Shown one piece after another: positions 12,425 to 21,135 of a DNA stretch of 24,200 nucleotides. A model generated the notes under the pieces. It had not been told where the DNA came from and searched no databases. It saw only the letters and a list, made by a program, of their open reading frames with translations. Position 1 is the stretch's first letter; each line of letters opens with the position of its first letter. Position numbers and translations under genes: made by a program. This DNA is from a virus. The stretch spans positions 1-24,200 of the IMG/VR virus record IMGVR_UViG_3300046691_000283; one strand, given 5' to 3'.

Positions 12425-13050
12425 CCGACACCTCACAGCTGCGAGACATCATGGTCGCCGCGCTCAAGGGCGCGACGGATGCGGGTGACAACGTCTTTCC
12501 TATTCGCGACTGGGCTACCTGGTCCGGAACCTACCCGATCGCCTACTTCGAAGCGTTCGAAGAGGACAAGGAGTCGCTGGGCCGGCAGGGCGGACAGCAG
12601 TTCACGGTCACAGCAACGCTGCCTCTGATGGTGCGGATCGAACGGCCCGCGATGGGGAGCAACCTCGGCACGGAAGAGACCCAGTTCGCGCTGGAACGGA
12701 TCAAGGGGCAGATCGAACGGACCTTGATCAACTACCCGCCGCTACAGCAGCTCATCCAGCACATGCCATTCATCCGCAGCAAGATCGAGGTGGACGGTGA
12801 GGGCGCCAAGAACCTTGGCGAACTCTCGATGCAAATCGGGCTCGAGTTCTACCAGGGCCCCGAAGACTTCTACCCGATCCCCGCGACTCCCTTGGAGCGC
12901 CTGACGATCGATGTGGATGCGGCCAACGTCTTCGACCCGACAGGCACCTATCCCGACCCACCGTTTCCCGGTGCGGTCATTCCCGCGCCGCGTACGGAAG
13001 GCCCTGACGGCCGGTCCGAGGGTGGCCTCGACATCACTTTTCCCTCGTAG
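12421..13050 (+). CDS. Tail terminator-like protein
   Basis: 209 residues. The N-terminal LRDIMVAALKGATDAGDNVFPIRDWATW, with a central region (QFTVTATLPLMVRIE) and an alpha/beta pattern to about residue 150, resembles the gpU/tail-terminator group. There follows a 50-residue proline-rich end (FDPTGTYPDPPFPGAVIPAPRTEGP). It sits between head-tail joiner FII and the DUF2635/sheath genes, where Mu has gp37 (terminator). Role by family: caps the tail tube and sheath at its final length and docks on the head. The assignment rests on position and partial pattern. It is the hinge between lambda-type and Mu-type modules. Confidence 0.68.
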   Translation: MTDTSQLRDIMVAALKGATDAGDNVFPIRDWATWSGTYPIAYFEAFEEDKESLGRQGGQQFTVTATLPLMVRIERPAMGSNLGTEETQFALERIKGQIERTLINYPPLQQLIQHMPFIRSKIEVDGEGAKNLGELSMQIGLEFYQGPEDFYPIPATPLERLTIDVDAANVFDPTGTYPDPPFPGAVIPAPRTEGPDGRSEGGLDITFPS

Positions 13051-13059
13051 GAGCGACGC

Positions 13060-13293
13060 ATGTTCGTCTATCCCAAGCCGGGTCTGCTCATCCGCGACCC
13101 GGAGAAGCGCGACCTCATTCCCGAAACTGGCCGCGAAGTCGGCAACGGCGACCTGTACTGGCTCCGCCGCGTCGCCGATGGCGATGTGACGATCGAGCGT
13201 CCCGCCTCCGCACCCACGCCGGCCTCCCGCGGGAGCGCCAAGGGCGTTCCTTCGGCCCCCACTGCCACCGACAACGGGAGCAATGACGCATGA
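13060..13293 (+). CDS. DUF2635 protein (Mu gp38-like)
   Basis: 77 residues. The first 47, FVYPKPGLLIRDPEKRDLIPETGREV followed by GDLYWLRRVADGDV, are the DUF2635 pattern (KPxPGLxVRDPxxxxxLPxxGxxV...YWxRRLxDGDV) found just upstream of Mu-type sheath genes. The C-terminal 30 residues are Pro/Ala/Ser-rich and probably disordered. Function is unknown; family members are co-transcribed with sheath and tube. Strong AGGAG precedes ATG 13060. The stop overlaps the sheath start (ATGA). Confidence 0.88.
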   Translation: MFVYPKPGLLIRDPEKRDLIPETGREVGNGDLYWLRRVADGDVTIERPASAPTPASRGSAKGVPSAPTATDNGSNDA

Positions 13294-14795
13294 GTCTCGC
13301 CTTCAGCCACATCCCCGCCAATCTCCGCGTTCCGCTGTTCTACGCCGAGGTCGACAACTCGCAGGCCAACTCCGGCCAGCAGACCCAGCGCGCGCTGATC
13401 ATCGGCCAGATCACGAGCGATGGCTCGGCTCCCGCCGGCATTCCGTTCCTCAGCCAGGGTGCGAGCGATGCAATCGCCAAGGGTGGCCAGGGCTCGATGC
13501 TCGCCATCATGACGGCGGCCTACCGTGCCTCGGATGACTTCGGTGAACTCTGGTGCCTGCCGTTGGCCGATGCCGCGGGCGCCGTCGCTGCGGCAGGATC
13601 CATCGCCTTCGCCGGCACGCCGACGGCGGCGGGCGTCCTGTCCATCTATATCGCCGCATCGAAACTCACGCCGGCCGTGACGGTGCCCGTGGCCCTGACG
13701 GATACCCCGGCGACCATCGCTACCGCTGTCGTTGCAGCGATCAATGCCGCGGCGAACCTTCCGGTGACGGCGGCGGTGGACGGCACCACGACCAGCAAGG
13801 TCAACCTCACCGCCCGGAACAAGGGCGCAGGTGGCAACGACATCGACGTCCGTATGAACTTCGGCGGGACATCCGCTGGCGAGTCCACGCCTGCTGGCAT
13901 CACGGTGACCATCGTGGCGATGACCGGCGGTGCGACGAACCCAACGCTGACGACCGCGCTGGCGAACCTCGGCGACGAGCCGTTCGACTTCATCGTCTGC
14001 CCGTACATCGATGCGACCTCGCTGGATGCCCTCAAGGCCTTCCTCAGCGATGGCACCGGACGGTGGAGCTGGTCGAACCAGCTGTATGGGCACGTTTTCA
14101 CGGCGAGTCGCGGCACGGTGGGCGCGCAAACGACGCTCGGCAACGGCCGCAACAACCAGCACGAGAGCATCCTCGGCTTCAGCGATTCGCCGACGCCCTC
14201 GTGGGTTTGGGCGGCTGACTACACGGGAGCCGCCGCGGTGGCCCTGCGTGCGGACCCGGGACGCCCCGTCCAGACGGTCGCCCTGAACGTCGTCCTTGCA
14301 CCGCCGGTGGCCTCGCGCTACACGCGCTCGGAACGGAACGCGCTGCTCTTCGACGGCATTTCCACCTTCACGGTGGCGCAGGACGGCACGGTCGCGCTCG
14401 AAAACGTCATCACCACCTACCAGAAGAACGCCTTCGGCCAGCCGGACGATAGCTATCTGGAAGTCGAAACGATGTTCCTGCTCATGTTCGTGCTGCGCGA
14501 CATGGCGGCCCTGGTGACCTCGAAATACTCGCGCGTGAAGCTGGCGGACGATGGCACGCGCTTCGCGCCGGGGTCCGCGATCGTGACGCCGGGCATGATC
14601 CGGGCTGACCTCATCGCCGAGTTCCGCTCGCTGGAATATGCCGGCGTCGTGCAGGGGGCGGACGCGTTCGCCCAGGGACTCATCGTCCAGCGCAATGAGT
14701 CGAATCCCAACCGCATCGACGTCCTGTGGCCCGGTGCGCTGATCAACCAGCTGCGCATCTTCGCTGTGCTCGCGCAATTCCGCCTGTCGGCGTAA
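13290..14795 (+). CDS. L: Tail sheath protein (Mu gpL-like)
   Basis: 501 residues (Mu gpL is 495). It opens SLAFSHIPANLRVPLFYAEVDNSQANSG with QRALIIGQITSDG, the usual Mu sheath start, then FLSQGASDAIAKGGQGSMLAIMTAAYRASDDFGELWCLPLAD. A Thr/Ala-rich beta insertion lies at about residues 95-215. The conserved sheath core follows: FDFIVCPYIDATSLDALKAFLSD, RTVGAQTTLGNGRNNQHESILG, NALLFDGISTFTVAQDG, and the C-terminal LWPGALINQLRIFAVLAQFRLSA. Polymerises round the tube and contracts on infection. This gene shows that the virus is a myovirus. Confidence 0.95.
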   Translation: MSLAFSHIPANLRVPLFYAEVDNSQANSGQQTQRALIIGQITSDGSAPAGIPFLSQGASDAIAKGGQGSMLAIMTAAYRASDDFGELWCLPLADAAGAVAAAGSIAFAGTPTAAGVLSIYIAASKLTPAVTVPVALTDTPATIATAVVAAINAAANLPVTAAVDGTTTSKVNLTARNKGAGGNDIDVRMNFGGTSAGESTPAGITVTIVAMTGGATNPTLTTALANLGDEPFDFIVCPYIDATSLDALKAFLSDGTGRWSWSNQLYGHVFTASRGTVGAQTTLGNGRNNQHESILGFSDSPTPSWVWAADYTGAAAVALRADPGRPVQTVALNVVLAPPVASRYTRSERNALLFDGISTFTVAQDGTVALENVITTYQKNAFGQPDDSYLEVETMFLLMFVLRDMAALVTSKYSRVKLADDGTRFAPGSAIVTPGMIRADLIAEFRSLEYAGVVQGADAFAQGLIVQRNESNPNRIDVLWPGALINQLRIFAVLAQFRLSA

Positions 14796-14819
14796 CGCCG
14801 CCTCCCATTCACCCTCAAG

Positions 14820-14838
14820 GCCGCCTTCGGGCGGCTTT
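14820..14838 (+). terminator. Hairpin between sheath and tube genes
   Basis: GCCGCC (14820-14825), loop TTCG, GGCGGC (14830-14835), then TTTCGCATTT. It is a short stem with a stable UUCG-type tetraloop and a weak T tract; moderate terminator or mRNA-end element 20 bases before the tube gene. Confidence 0.55.
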
Positions 14839-14858
14839 CGCATTTCTGGAGAACAGCG

Positions 14859-15236
14859 ATGGCGGGAAATACCGCAAACCGTCTGGCCGGCACCGTCTAC
14901 CTGTCGGTGGACGGCCAGACCTACATGCTCGTCGGCGCCTTCGAGTACAGCCCCTCGAAGTTCACGCGTGAAACGGCCACCGGCCAAGACGGCGTGCACG
15001 GCTACATCGAGAAGCCGTTGGCCGGCCACATCGCCGGCACGCTCCGCGACTCGGGTGGCCTCAGCGTCGAGTCGCTGGGCGACATGACCAACGTCACCGT
15101 CGTTGCCGAACTGGCCAACGGCAAAACCATCATCGGCCGGAACATGTGGACGGTCGAATCACAGACGAGCAAGCAGGACGACGGCACCATCGAAATTCGG
15201 TGGGAAGGTCCCCAGGGCTCGGTCAAGGAGTCGTAA
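14859..15236 (+). CDS. M: Tail tube protein (Mu gpM-like)
   Basis: 125 residues (Mu gpM is 118). ANRLAGTVYLSVDGQTYMLVGAFEYSPSKFTRETATGQDGVHGYIEKPLAGHIAGTLRDSGGLSV and LANGKTIIGRNMWTVESQTSKQDDGTIEIRWEGPQG match the Mu-like tube family, with the GxDGVhGYxExPxxPxIxxTLxD core. Hexameric rings stack to make the inner tube through which DNA passes. CTGGAG lies before ATG 14859. Separate hairpin and ribosome site suggest independent control for a protein needed in many copies, next to the equally abundant sheath. Confidence 0.93.
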   Translation: MAGNTANRLAGTVYLSVDGQTYMLVGAFEYSPSKFTRETATGQDGVHGYIEKPLAGHIAGTLRDSGGLSVESLGDMTNVTVVAELANGKTIIGRNMWTVESQTSKQDDGTIEIRWEGPQGSVKES

Positions 15237-15239
15237 CCG

Positions 15240-15536
15240 ATGTTCAACGAAGACGAAGTTCCGCTGGAACTGATCAAGCCCGTTTCGATCGGCAAGGGTG
15301 AGGGGGCTGTCCAGTACACGGAGATCACCCTGCGCGAACCCAACGCCGGCGAACTCGAAAAGGCCGCGCGTGCCGACACCAATGTCGGTTCGCTCATCAC
15401 GATGATCAGCCTCGTCGCCAAGATTCCGCGAAGCGCGGTCGAGAAGTTCAGTCGTGCGGACCTTCAGGCGGCGGAGGCCGTGCTCGGCAGTTTTACCGGC
15501 GGTGGTCAGGCGACCCCGACCGCTGGGGACGACTGA
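15240..15536 (+). CDS. Tail assembly chaperone, upstream product (Mu gp41-like)
   Basis: 98 residues: VPLELIKPVSIGKGEGAVQYTEITLREPNAGELEKAA, TNVGSLITMISLVAKIPRSAVEKFSRADLQAAEAVLGSF, then a Gly/Thr/Pro tail. This is the Mu/P2-type tail assembly protein (TITLREPTAGEL... IxxxTGxPxxxVxxLxxxD) that coats the tape measure during tube building. AAGGAG overlapping the tube stop serves ATG 15240. In this family a longer product arises by ribosomal frameshift; an open -1 frame continues to 15649 here (see the separate entry). Confidence 0.88.
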   Translation: MFNEDEVPLELIKPVSIGKGEGAVQYTEITLREPNAGELEKAARADTNVGSLITMISLVAKIPRSAVEKFSRADLQAAEAVLGSFTGGGQATPTAGDD

Positions 15537-15649
15537 TCGCCGAGATCACGAAGTTTTACGGATGGGGCCCGCGTGACGCGCGGGCCCTGACGCTGGATGA
15601 ACTGCTCTGGTGGAACGACCAGGCGCAAAGGATGACGAGCGATGCCTAA
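15240..15649 (+). CDS. Tail assembly chaperone, -1 frameshift product (gpE/E'-like arrangement)
   Basis: The -1 frame relative to the chaperone is open across its stop (TGA 15534-15536) and reads DPDRWGRLIAEITKFYGWGP followed by RDARALTLDELLWWNDQAQR before TAA at 15647-15649. That is clearly protein-like (the short W..L...xxxYGWxxxxxxxLxxxELxxW pattern of P2 E' and Mu-type extensions). No ATG/GTG/TTG start precedes it in frame, so a frameshift is the natural reading. The best slip candidate I see is TTTT at 15491-15494, where Phe-tRNA on TTT (15492) can re-pair one base back before TAC; CCG at 15516 preceded by CC is another. Neither is a canonical X-XXY-YYZ heptamer. The extended product should recruit tape measure and tube. 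Confidence 0.75.
15565..15587 (+). repeat. Very strong GC hairpin in the frameshift extension
   Basis: GGGCCCGCG (15565-15573) and CGCGGGCCC (15579-15587) form a perfect 9-bp all-GC stem with loop TGACG. It lies 29 bases past the upstream chaperone stop and 55 bases before the tape-measure ATG. It has no T tract. Possible roles are frameshift stimulation (though distant from the candidate slip site) or control of tape-measure translation. Confidence 0.6.
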
Positions 15650-17636
15650 TTTCAACATCGTCATCACGGCCGCTGACAAAGCGTCGGCGACTGCGCGTAA
15701 GGTCGAGAACGCCCTTAGTAGGGTCACCCGCCCGTTCGATGAAGTGGGAAAGTCCTTCAAGAGCCTCGGTCGTGAGATTGGTTTCGACAAGATCGGCAAG
15801 AACCTATCGACCATTCGAAGCTCCGCCATTTCGACGGCGCGTGGCCTGGGTTCGATCGTCGCGCCGCTGTCTGCGATCACTGGCGTTGCCTCCGTTGGCG
15901 GTGTTGTCGCCTTGGCCGATGGTTGGGCCAAGGTGGGGCGCAGCGTGACCTATGCCGCGCAGAGTATCGGCGGGGGCACGCGCGGGCTTCAGGAGATCGA
16001 GGGGGCCGCGCAGCTCGTCGGCGTCGCCTCGGGCGAGGCAACCCAGGGCCTGCAGTCGCTGGGTGACACCATGCAGGACGCGCTCTACGGCCGGAACCAG
16101 CAAGCGCTCATGCTCTTTAACCGCCTCGGTGTGGGCATCAAGCGCACTGGCGATGGGGCCGTCGACGCCGAGGGGCAGTTCAAAGCGCTCGCGGGCGCCA
16201 TCTCGCGGCTCAAGAACCCCCAGCAGCAGAACCTGGTCGCCGGCCAGTTCGGATTGACGGCGCTGTTGCCGCTGTTGCGGCAGGGTCCCGCCGCCATGGA
16301 CAAGCTGATCGCCAAAGCTCACGAAATGGGCCTGGTGATGTCCGGCTCGGCTCTCAGTTCCGCAACCGACTTCGCCAACAACCTCGAGCAGGTCGAAGCG
16401 GCGGGCCGTGGCCTTCGGAATGAACTTGGCAACGCGCTCATTCCGGCCATCAAGCCGCTCGTCATCCAGCTCTCCACGTGGATTTCGAAGAATCGCGAGC
16501 TCATTGCAAGCAATGTTGGCAAATGGGCACGCGAGTTCGGGACTTGGGTCAATGGAATCGACTGGCGCGCCGTGGGGAAGGGCATTACCGACTTCGCCAA
16601 GGGTGTGAAGGATCTCGTCGACTGGATGGGGGGGTGGAAGAACGCAGCCATCTCTGTCGCCGCCGTGATGAATGCACAGCTAATCTTCAGCGTCCTCTCG
16701 CTCACCGGCACTCTCGTGAAGGCTGGCGTAGGCATCCTCGCCTACATCGGGCAGCTGGGCGCCATGGAGGCTGCTGCGGGCGCCGCCGCCGCGGCCAATG
16801 GGGCCGTCGGTGCGTCGGCGTTGGGCGCCCTCGGCCGAGCGGGTCTCTATGGAGCAGCCGCCGGCGGTGGCATCTTCCTCGGTTCGAAGATCAGCGACGC
16901 CATGGATGGCACTACCTTCGGTGACAAGTTCTCCCACTACAACACCAAGGCGCTCGGATCACTGCTGAGCGCGGTGGGGCTCAAGGACAACCGGTTCGCG
17001 CAGGCTGCCAAGTTCGACGGGTTCGACCAGAAGTACGGAGGCGCGGGTTCAGCGGCCGGCGTCGACGCGGGCCTTCAGGCCCGGGTCGTGCGGTTCTTCG
17101 AGCAGCAGGGATGGTCGCGCGCGCAGGCAGCGGGTATCGCCGCGAACCTGAGCACTGAAAGTGCGTTGAATCCCCAGGCCGTCGGCGACAACGGGAAAGC
17201 CTACGGCGTTGCGCAGTGGCACCCGGACCGCCAGAAGGCCTTCTCTGATTGGTCGGGGAAGGGCATCCAGGGCTCCTCCTTGGAGGACCAGCTGAAGTTC
17301 GTCCAGTACGAGTTGACGAAGGGTAACGAGCGCGCCGCAGGCGACATGCTCCGCCGCGCCACCGATCCTCAAACCGCCGGCGCGATCGTCTCCTCGCAGT
17401 ATGAGCGACCGAAGGACACGCAGGGCGAAGCTTATCGCCGCGGTGGCTTGGCCGCCCGGCTTGCGGTGCCTGATGGCCCCTATAGCAGCGGTGCGGCGGC
17501 GAAGGATGGATCCGTGAAGGTGGAAGTCGAACTGAAGAACGCGCCCGCCGGCACCACGGCCTCCGCGAAGACGAAGGGCAACGCCTCGGCTGCGCCGGTG
17601 CGCATCGGGTATTCGGGCGTGGGAGCGACGATGTGA
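15642..17636 (+). CDS. Tape measure protein with C-terminal tail lysozyme domain
   Basis: 664 residues. The N-terminal NIVITAADKASATARKVENALSRV is the usual Mu-type tape-measure opening. Helical and Ala/Gly-rich regions follow, with hydrophobic segments at about 67-92 and 333-415. Residues 479-608 form a phage tail lysozyme domain: VVRFFEQQGWSRAQAAGIAANLSTES with likely catalytic Glu506, then GKAYGVAQWHPDRQKAFSDW and LEDQLKFVQYEL. The last 50 residues are Lys/Ala-rich. Role: sets tail length (by the usual ruler relation this length fits a tail of roughly 100 nm), is injected, and may cut peptidoglycan and line a membrane channel. ATG 15642 overlaps the frameshift product by 8 bases. Confidence 0.93.
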   Translation: MPNFNIVITAADKASATARKVENALSRVTRPFDEVGKSFKSLGREIGFDKIGKNLSTIRSSAISTARGLGSIVAPLSAITGVASVGGVVALADGWAKVGRSVTYAAQSIGGGTRGLQEIEGAAQLVGVASGEATQGLQSLGDTMQDALYGRNQQALMLFNRLGVGIKRTGDGAVDAEGQFKALAGAISRLKNPQQQNLVAGQFGLTALLPLLRQGPAAMDKLIAKAHEMGLVMSGSALSSATDFANNLEQVEAAGRGLRNELGNALIPAIKPLVIQLSTWISKNRELIASNVGKWAREFGTWVNGIDWRAVGKGITDFAKGVKDLVDWMGGWKNAAISVAAVMNAQLIFSVLSLTGTLVKAGVGILAYIGQLGAMEAAAGAAAAANGAVGASALGALGRAGLYGAAAGGGIFLGSKISDAMDGTTFGDKFSHYNTKALGSLLSAVGLKDNRFAQAAKFDGFDQKYGGAGSAAGVDAGLQARVVRFFEQQGWSRAQAAGIAANLSTESALNPQAVGDNGKAYGVAQWHPDRQKAFSDWSGKGIQGSSLEDQLKFVQYELTKGNERAAGDMLRRATDPQTAGAIVSSQYERPKDTQGEAYRRGGLAARLAVPDGPYSSGAAAKDGSVKVEVELKNAPAGTTASAKTKGNASAAPVRIGYSGVGATM

Positions 17637-19021
17637 GCTTTCTCGACGAACTCCAGCCCGCCTCTTTCCGTGGCGTACCCTTCGGCGTGCTCGGTGGCGA
17701 GGGGCGCTTCGGACGCCGCCTGGCGGTCCATGAGTATCCGAACCGCGACAAGCCCTATCCGGAGGACCTCGGGCGGTCGGCGCGTCGGATCAGCCTCGTG
17801 GGTTTCCTCATCGAGGACAGCACCGTATACGGCGGCGGAAGCGTCATTGCCCAGCGCGAGGCAATGATCGGCGCGGCGGAGCAGAAAGGGCCCGGCATCC
17901 TCGTCCACCCGACCTATGGGGAGCTGCGCGTCTCGGTGCCCGACGGCGGCTTCGGCGTGGTCGAGCGCTGGGATTCGGGCCGCTACTTCGAGCTGTCGTT
18001 TGCTTTCGTGGAAGCGGGCGAGCGGCTGTTCCCCTCCATATCGCCGGCGAGCGGTAGCCTCATCGATGGTCTGATCGACGCCCTTGGCCTCGCCAGCGCC
18101 GCCGATTTCGTCTCCTCGCTGACCCGAACGGTGAACCTTGGGCTTGGCATTGTCCGGGGCGTGATCAGCCTGGGCAACGCCGTGGTCGCGCGCGTCGTGA
18201 GCACGGCGGCAGGCTTCCAGGTGCTGGTAGGGCAGTCGTCACGCGATGCGACCAACCTCGCGAACCTTGCCAGCCTGCTCACCGGCAACTTTGGGCGGTA
18301 CGAGAATGCTAACGTCACGTCGGCATATGCTCGTAGCCGGCAATCGTCGGGTTCCTCACCCACGACGATCGCCACGCTGACAGCACAGGGTGCCGAGGGC
18401 AGGGCAGCCGTGACGGCGGCGAGTACGGCGCTGACTGCCACGGCGGTCGGCTTGGACGGATCTACCGTGGGTGATTTGCCGACGGCAGCCACCGCGCTCA
18501 CATCGAGCTTAGCCGCTGTCACGAAGAATCCGGGAGATGCCGTGCGCATCTTCAATGATCTTTCGGCCTATCAGCCTGACCCGGTCACCGACCCCGGACA
18601 GACCGGCAGCGCCATGGTGATCGCGCAGGCAGCCACGGCGGCGTTGCTACGGCGCAGCGCTCTGGCCGAGTTGGCCCGTGCCGCCATCGCCTACGTGCCT
18701 TCCTCGTATGACGATGCCATTTCCATCCGGGGGATCGTTGCCGACGCGCTGGAGGCTGAGATCGACGTGGCCGGTGATGCCGGTGACGACGCGTCGTTCC
18801 TTGCGCTGCGCGAGCTTCGTCAGGGTGTTGTCGATGCCCTGACCGTTACGGGCCGGGACCTGGCTGCGCTACAGGATTTCCAGTTTGGCGCGTCCATGCC
18901 TGCGCTCGCGCTGGCGCAGCGCATGTACCAGGACCCGACCCGATCAGACGAACTCGTCTGCGAGGTCAGCCCGATCCACCCAGCGTTCATGCCGACGCGC
19001 CTGCGCGTGCTCGCGAGGTAA
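17633..19021 (+). CDS. N: DNA circularisation protein N-terminal family (Mu gpN-like)
   Basis: 462 residues, starting with GTG at 17633, which overlaps the tape-measure stop (GTGA). SFLDELQPASFRGVPFGVLGGEGRFGRRLAVHEYPNRDKPYPEDLGRSARRISLVGFLI is the family's N-terminal domain, followed by VHPTYGELRVSV and YFELSFAFVEAG. The C-terminal part is Ala/Thr-rich and helical. In Mu, gpN is a tail protein, long annotated as DNA circularisation but now understood as part of the baseplate hub or tail tip. Adjacent gp44 supports that role. Sequence around residues 150-330 is low-complexity. Confidence 0.92.
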   Translation: MSFLDELQPASFRGVPFGVLGGEGRFGRRLAVHEYPNRDKPYPEDLGRSARRISLVGFLIEDSTVYGGGSVIAQREAMIGAAEQKGPGILVHPTYGELRVSVPDGGFGVVERWDSGRYFELSFAFVEAGERLFPSISPASGSLIDGLIDALGLASAADFVSSLTRTVNLGLGIVRGVISLGNAVVARVVSTAAGFQVLVGQSSRDATNLANLASLLTGNFGRYENANVTSAYARSRQSSGSSPTTIATLTAQGAEGRAAVTAASTALTATAVGLDGSTVGDLPTAATALTSSLAAVTKNPGDAVRIFNDLSAYQPDPVTDPGQTGSAMVIAQAATAALLRRSALAELARAAIAYVPSSYDDAISIRGIVADALEAEIDVAGDAGDDASFLALRELRQGVVDALTVTGRDLAALQDFQFGASMPALALAQRMYQDPTRSDELVCEVSPIHPAFMPTRLRVLAR

Positions 19022-19024
19022 CCC

Positions 19025-20092
19025 ATGCTGGATGAGGAGGTCACCCTGACCATTGGCGACCAGGCTATCTCTGGCTGGACGGACATCCGAATCACACAGG
19101 GCATCGAGCGACTGCCGTCGGATTTCAGCATCGGTATGACCGAGCGGTACCCGGGGGAGCTGGCGCAGGTCATCACAAAGCCGGGCGCCCCGTGCACGGT
19201 CGAGGTTGGCGGCGACACGATCATGACGGGCTACGTCGATCGGTTCGTACCCAGCCTCACAGCCGGCGAGCACAGCATCTCCGTCGTCGGGCGTTCGAAG
19301 TGCGCCGACCTGGTCGATTGCGCGGCCGAATGGCCCGGTGGACAGATCAGCGGCGCCGACGCCCTGGGCATCGCGCAAAAGCTCGCTGCGGTTTACGGAA
19401 TCAACGTGCAGTGTTCCGTGAAGGACCTGCCGGTCATCCCCCAGTTCAACCTCATGCTGGGCGAGTCGGCGTTCGAGATCATCGAGCGGATATCCCGGTA
19501 TTCCGCGCTCTTGGCGTACGACCTTCCCACGGGCGACCTCCAGCTGGCACAGGTGGGCACGGTACGGGCGGCGAGCGGGTTCTTTGAGGGGCAAAACGTT
19601 CTTGACGCCGCAGTCGAATACTCCGCTGACCAGCGATACAGCACGTACCAGGTGTTCCTTCAGGCCGTGGACGTACTGACTGATCTCGGTGATGGCGGGA
19701 ACCTGATCTTCACGATTCCGGACCCGAACGTGTCGCGACACCGTGGGCTGATCCTCATCGCCGAGGCGGGCGGCGGTGGAAACGAGATCGCAGAGAAGCG
19801 TGCGTTATGGGAGATGGCCCGGCGTGCGGGTCATTCCCGGGTGGTGCGGCTCACGTGCGACAGCTGGCGCGACTCGGCGGGGAACCTATGGCGGCCGAAC
19901 ACGGTGGCACCGATCAGCCTGCCGACGCTCAAGCTTCAGGCCAATGATTTCGTCATCGGGCAGGTGTCATTCATGCGTACGGAGAACCGCGGCACCGTGG
20001 CCGAGTTGATGCTTATGTCGCCTGATGCCTTCCGGCCGGAGCCCATCCTGTTGCAGCCGATCTTCGGCGACATCCCGGACCTCGGTCGGTGA
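19025..20092 (+). CDS. P: Baseplate hub protein (Mu gp44/gpP-like)
   Basis: 355 residues. It starts [39 protein letters not shown] and continues [61 protein letters not shown], and [25 protein letters not shown]. This is the Mu gp44 pattern, structurally akin to T4 gp27: a trimeric hub linking tube to spike. Position between N and the spike gene gp45 agrees. The gene begins 3 bases after the N stop and its own stop overlaps the GTG of gp45. Confidence 0.93.
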   Translation: MLDEEVTLTIGDQAISGWTDIRITQGIERLPSDFSIGMTERYPGELAQVITKPGAPCTVEVGGDTIMTGYVDRFVPSLTAGEHSISVVGRSKCADLVDCAAEWPGGQISGADALGIAQKLAAVYGINVQCSVKDLPVIPQFNLMLGESAFEIIERISRYSALLAYDLPTGDLQLAQVGTVRAASGFFEGQNVLDAAVEYSADQRYSTYQVFLQAVDVLTDLGDGGNLIFTIPDPNVSRHRGLILIAEAGGGGNEIAEKRALWEMARRAGHSRVVRLTCDSWRDSAGNLWRPNTVAPISLPTLKLQANDFVIGQVSFMRTENRGTVAELMLMSPDAFRPEPILLQPIFGDIPDLGR

Positions 20093-20664
20093 CCGCTGCC
20101 ACGGGAGCCATGGAGCGGCTGAAGCGTGCCATTCAGGCGCTCGCCGGGCGCGGCCGGGTGACCACGAGTGACGACAGTGGCAATGCCCAGCTTCTCCAGG
20201 TGAAGTTGGGGGCCCTCGAATTGCGGGACAACACGCCTCGTCTCGCAGAGTTCGGGTTCACCTCGCGGCCGCCCGTCGGTGCGGACGCGGTGCTCGTGTT
20301 CATCGGTGGTGACCGCTCCAACGGTGTGGTGATCGCCACGGGCGACCAGAAGAGTCGCCCGCGCAACCTCGAGGAGGGCGAGACCAAGGTCTACGACCTG
20401 TTCGGAAAGTTCATCCACTTCACCAAGGACGGCGGGATCATCATCGAAGCCAACAATTCACCGGTCACGGTGAACAACGCCACGACGGTGACGATCAACG
20501 CCGCGGCCAAGGTACGCATGGTGACGCCGTTGCTCGAGGTCACGGGTGACATCAAGGCCGGCGGAAACGTCAGCGACAGCAAGCGTTCGATGGCCGGCGA
20601 CCGTGCGATCTACAACACCCACACCAACGGGAGCGGCACAACCACGCCGACGCCGCAGCAATGA
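20089..20664 (+). CDS. Baseplate spike protein (Mu gp45-like, gpV)
   Basis: 191 residues. The OB-fold part reads [65 protein letters not shown], a very typical Mu gp45 sequence. It is followed by [25 protein letters not shown] and a beta-helix ([36 protein letters not shown]). Role: trimeric membrane-piercing needle at the tail tip. The end reads YNTHTNGSG, where the family generally has an HxH iron-binding tip; here the second His is Asn. Start: GTG 20089 overlaps the hub stop (GTGA); ATG 20110 (MERLKRAIQ) would match many relatives, but its GGGAG is only 2 bases away. Both starts are possible. Confidence 0.93.
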   Translation: MTAATGAMERLKRAIQALAGRGRVTTSDDSGNAQLLQVKLGALELRDNTPRLAEFGFTSRPPVGADAVLVFIGGDRSNGVVIATGDQKSRPRNLEEGETKVYDLFGKFIHFTKDGGIIIEANNSPVTVNNATTVTINAAAKVRMVTPLLEVTGDIKAGGNVSDSKRSMAGDRAIYNTHTNGSGTTTPTPQQ

Positions 20665-21110
20665 CGGACATCTCGACCATCTGGAACGTGGAGCGCGCTC
20701 ACGGCGACTGGGTGCTGGCGGGCCCGTCACTGGCGTCCGGAAACGACCTCGCCACCGCTGTGCTCATCAGCTTGTTCACCGACCGCCTGGCCGAGCCCTC
20801 GGACAAGCTACCTGACGGCACCACCGACCGCCGAGGCTGGTGGGGTGATCTCGACGAGGATTTGCCCATTGGCTCGCGCCTGTGGCTCCTGGAACGGTCG
20901 AAGCTGGTACCGGCTGTCGCGAACGCCGCCAAAGGCTATGCCGAGGAGGCGTTAGACTGGCTGGTTTCCGACGACGCGGCTGTCGAGGTTGTCGTCAGCA
21001 CGAGCATCGTGCGCCCGTCATCGCTTCGCCTGGTGGCGAGCATCCGACATGCCAACGCGACGAAGACGGCTCTCACGTTCGACTGGGCCTGGGCACAGAT
21101 CGGCGCATAG
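20661..21110 (+). CDS. Baseplate protein, phage gp46 family
   Basis: 149 residues: [49 protein letters not shown] with [33 protein letters not shown] is the gp46 signature ([34 protein letters not shown]). A T4 gp25-like wedge component of the Mu baseplate that connects to the sheath. The start overlaps the spike stop (ATGA). A terminator hairpin follows the stop. Confidence 0.95.
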   Translation: MTDISTIWNVERAHGDWVLAGPSLASGNDLATAVLISLFTDRLAEPSDKLPDGTTDRRGWWGDLDEDLPIGSRLWLLERSKLVPAVANAAKGYAEEALDWLVSDDAAVEVVVSTSIVRPSSLRLVASIRHANATKTALTFDWAWAQIGA

Positions 21111-21135
21111 CGCGGATTCTCGATTTTCCTTCGTA

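Noticed and set aside
13068-15029. Long open frame on the minus strand (about 650 codons) opposite the sheath gene
   Set aside because: Same reason: shadow of a certain sheath gene, with low-complexity Arg/His/Gly-rich translation.
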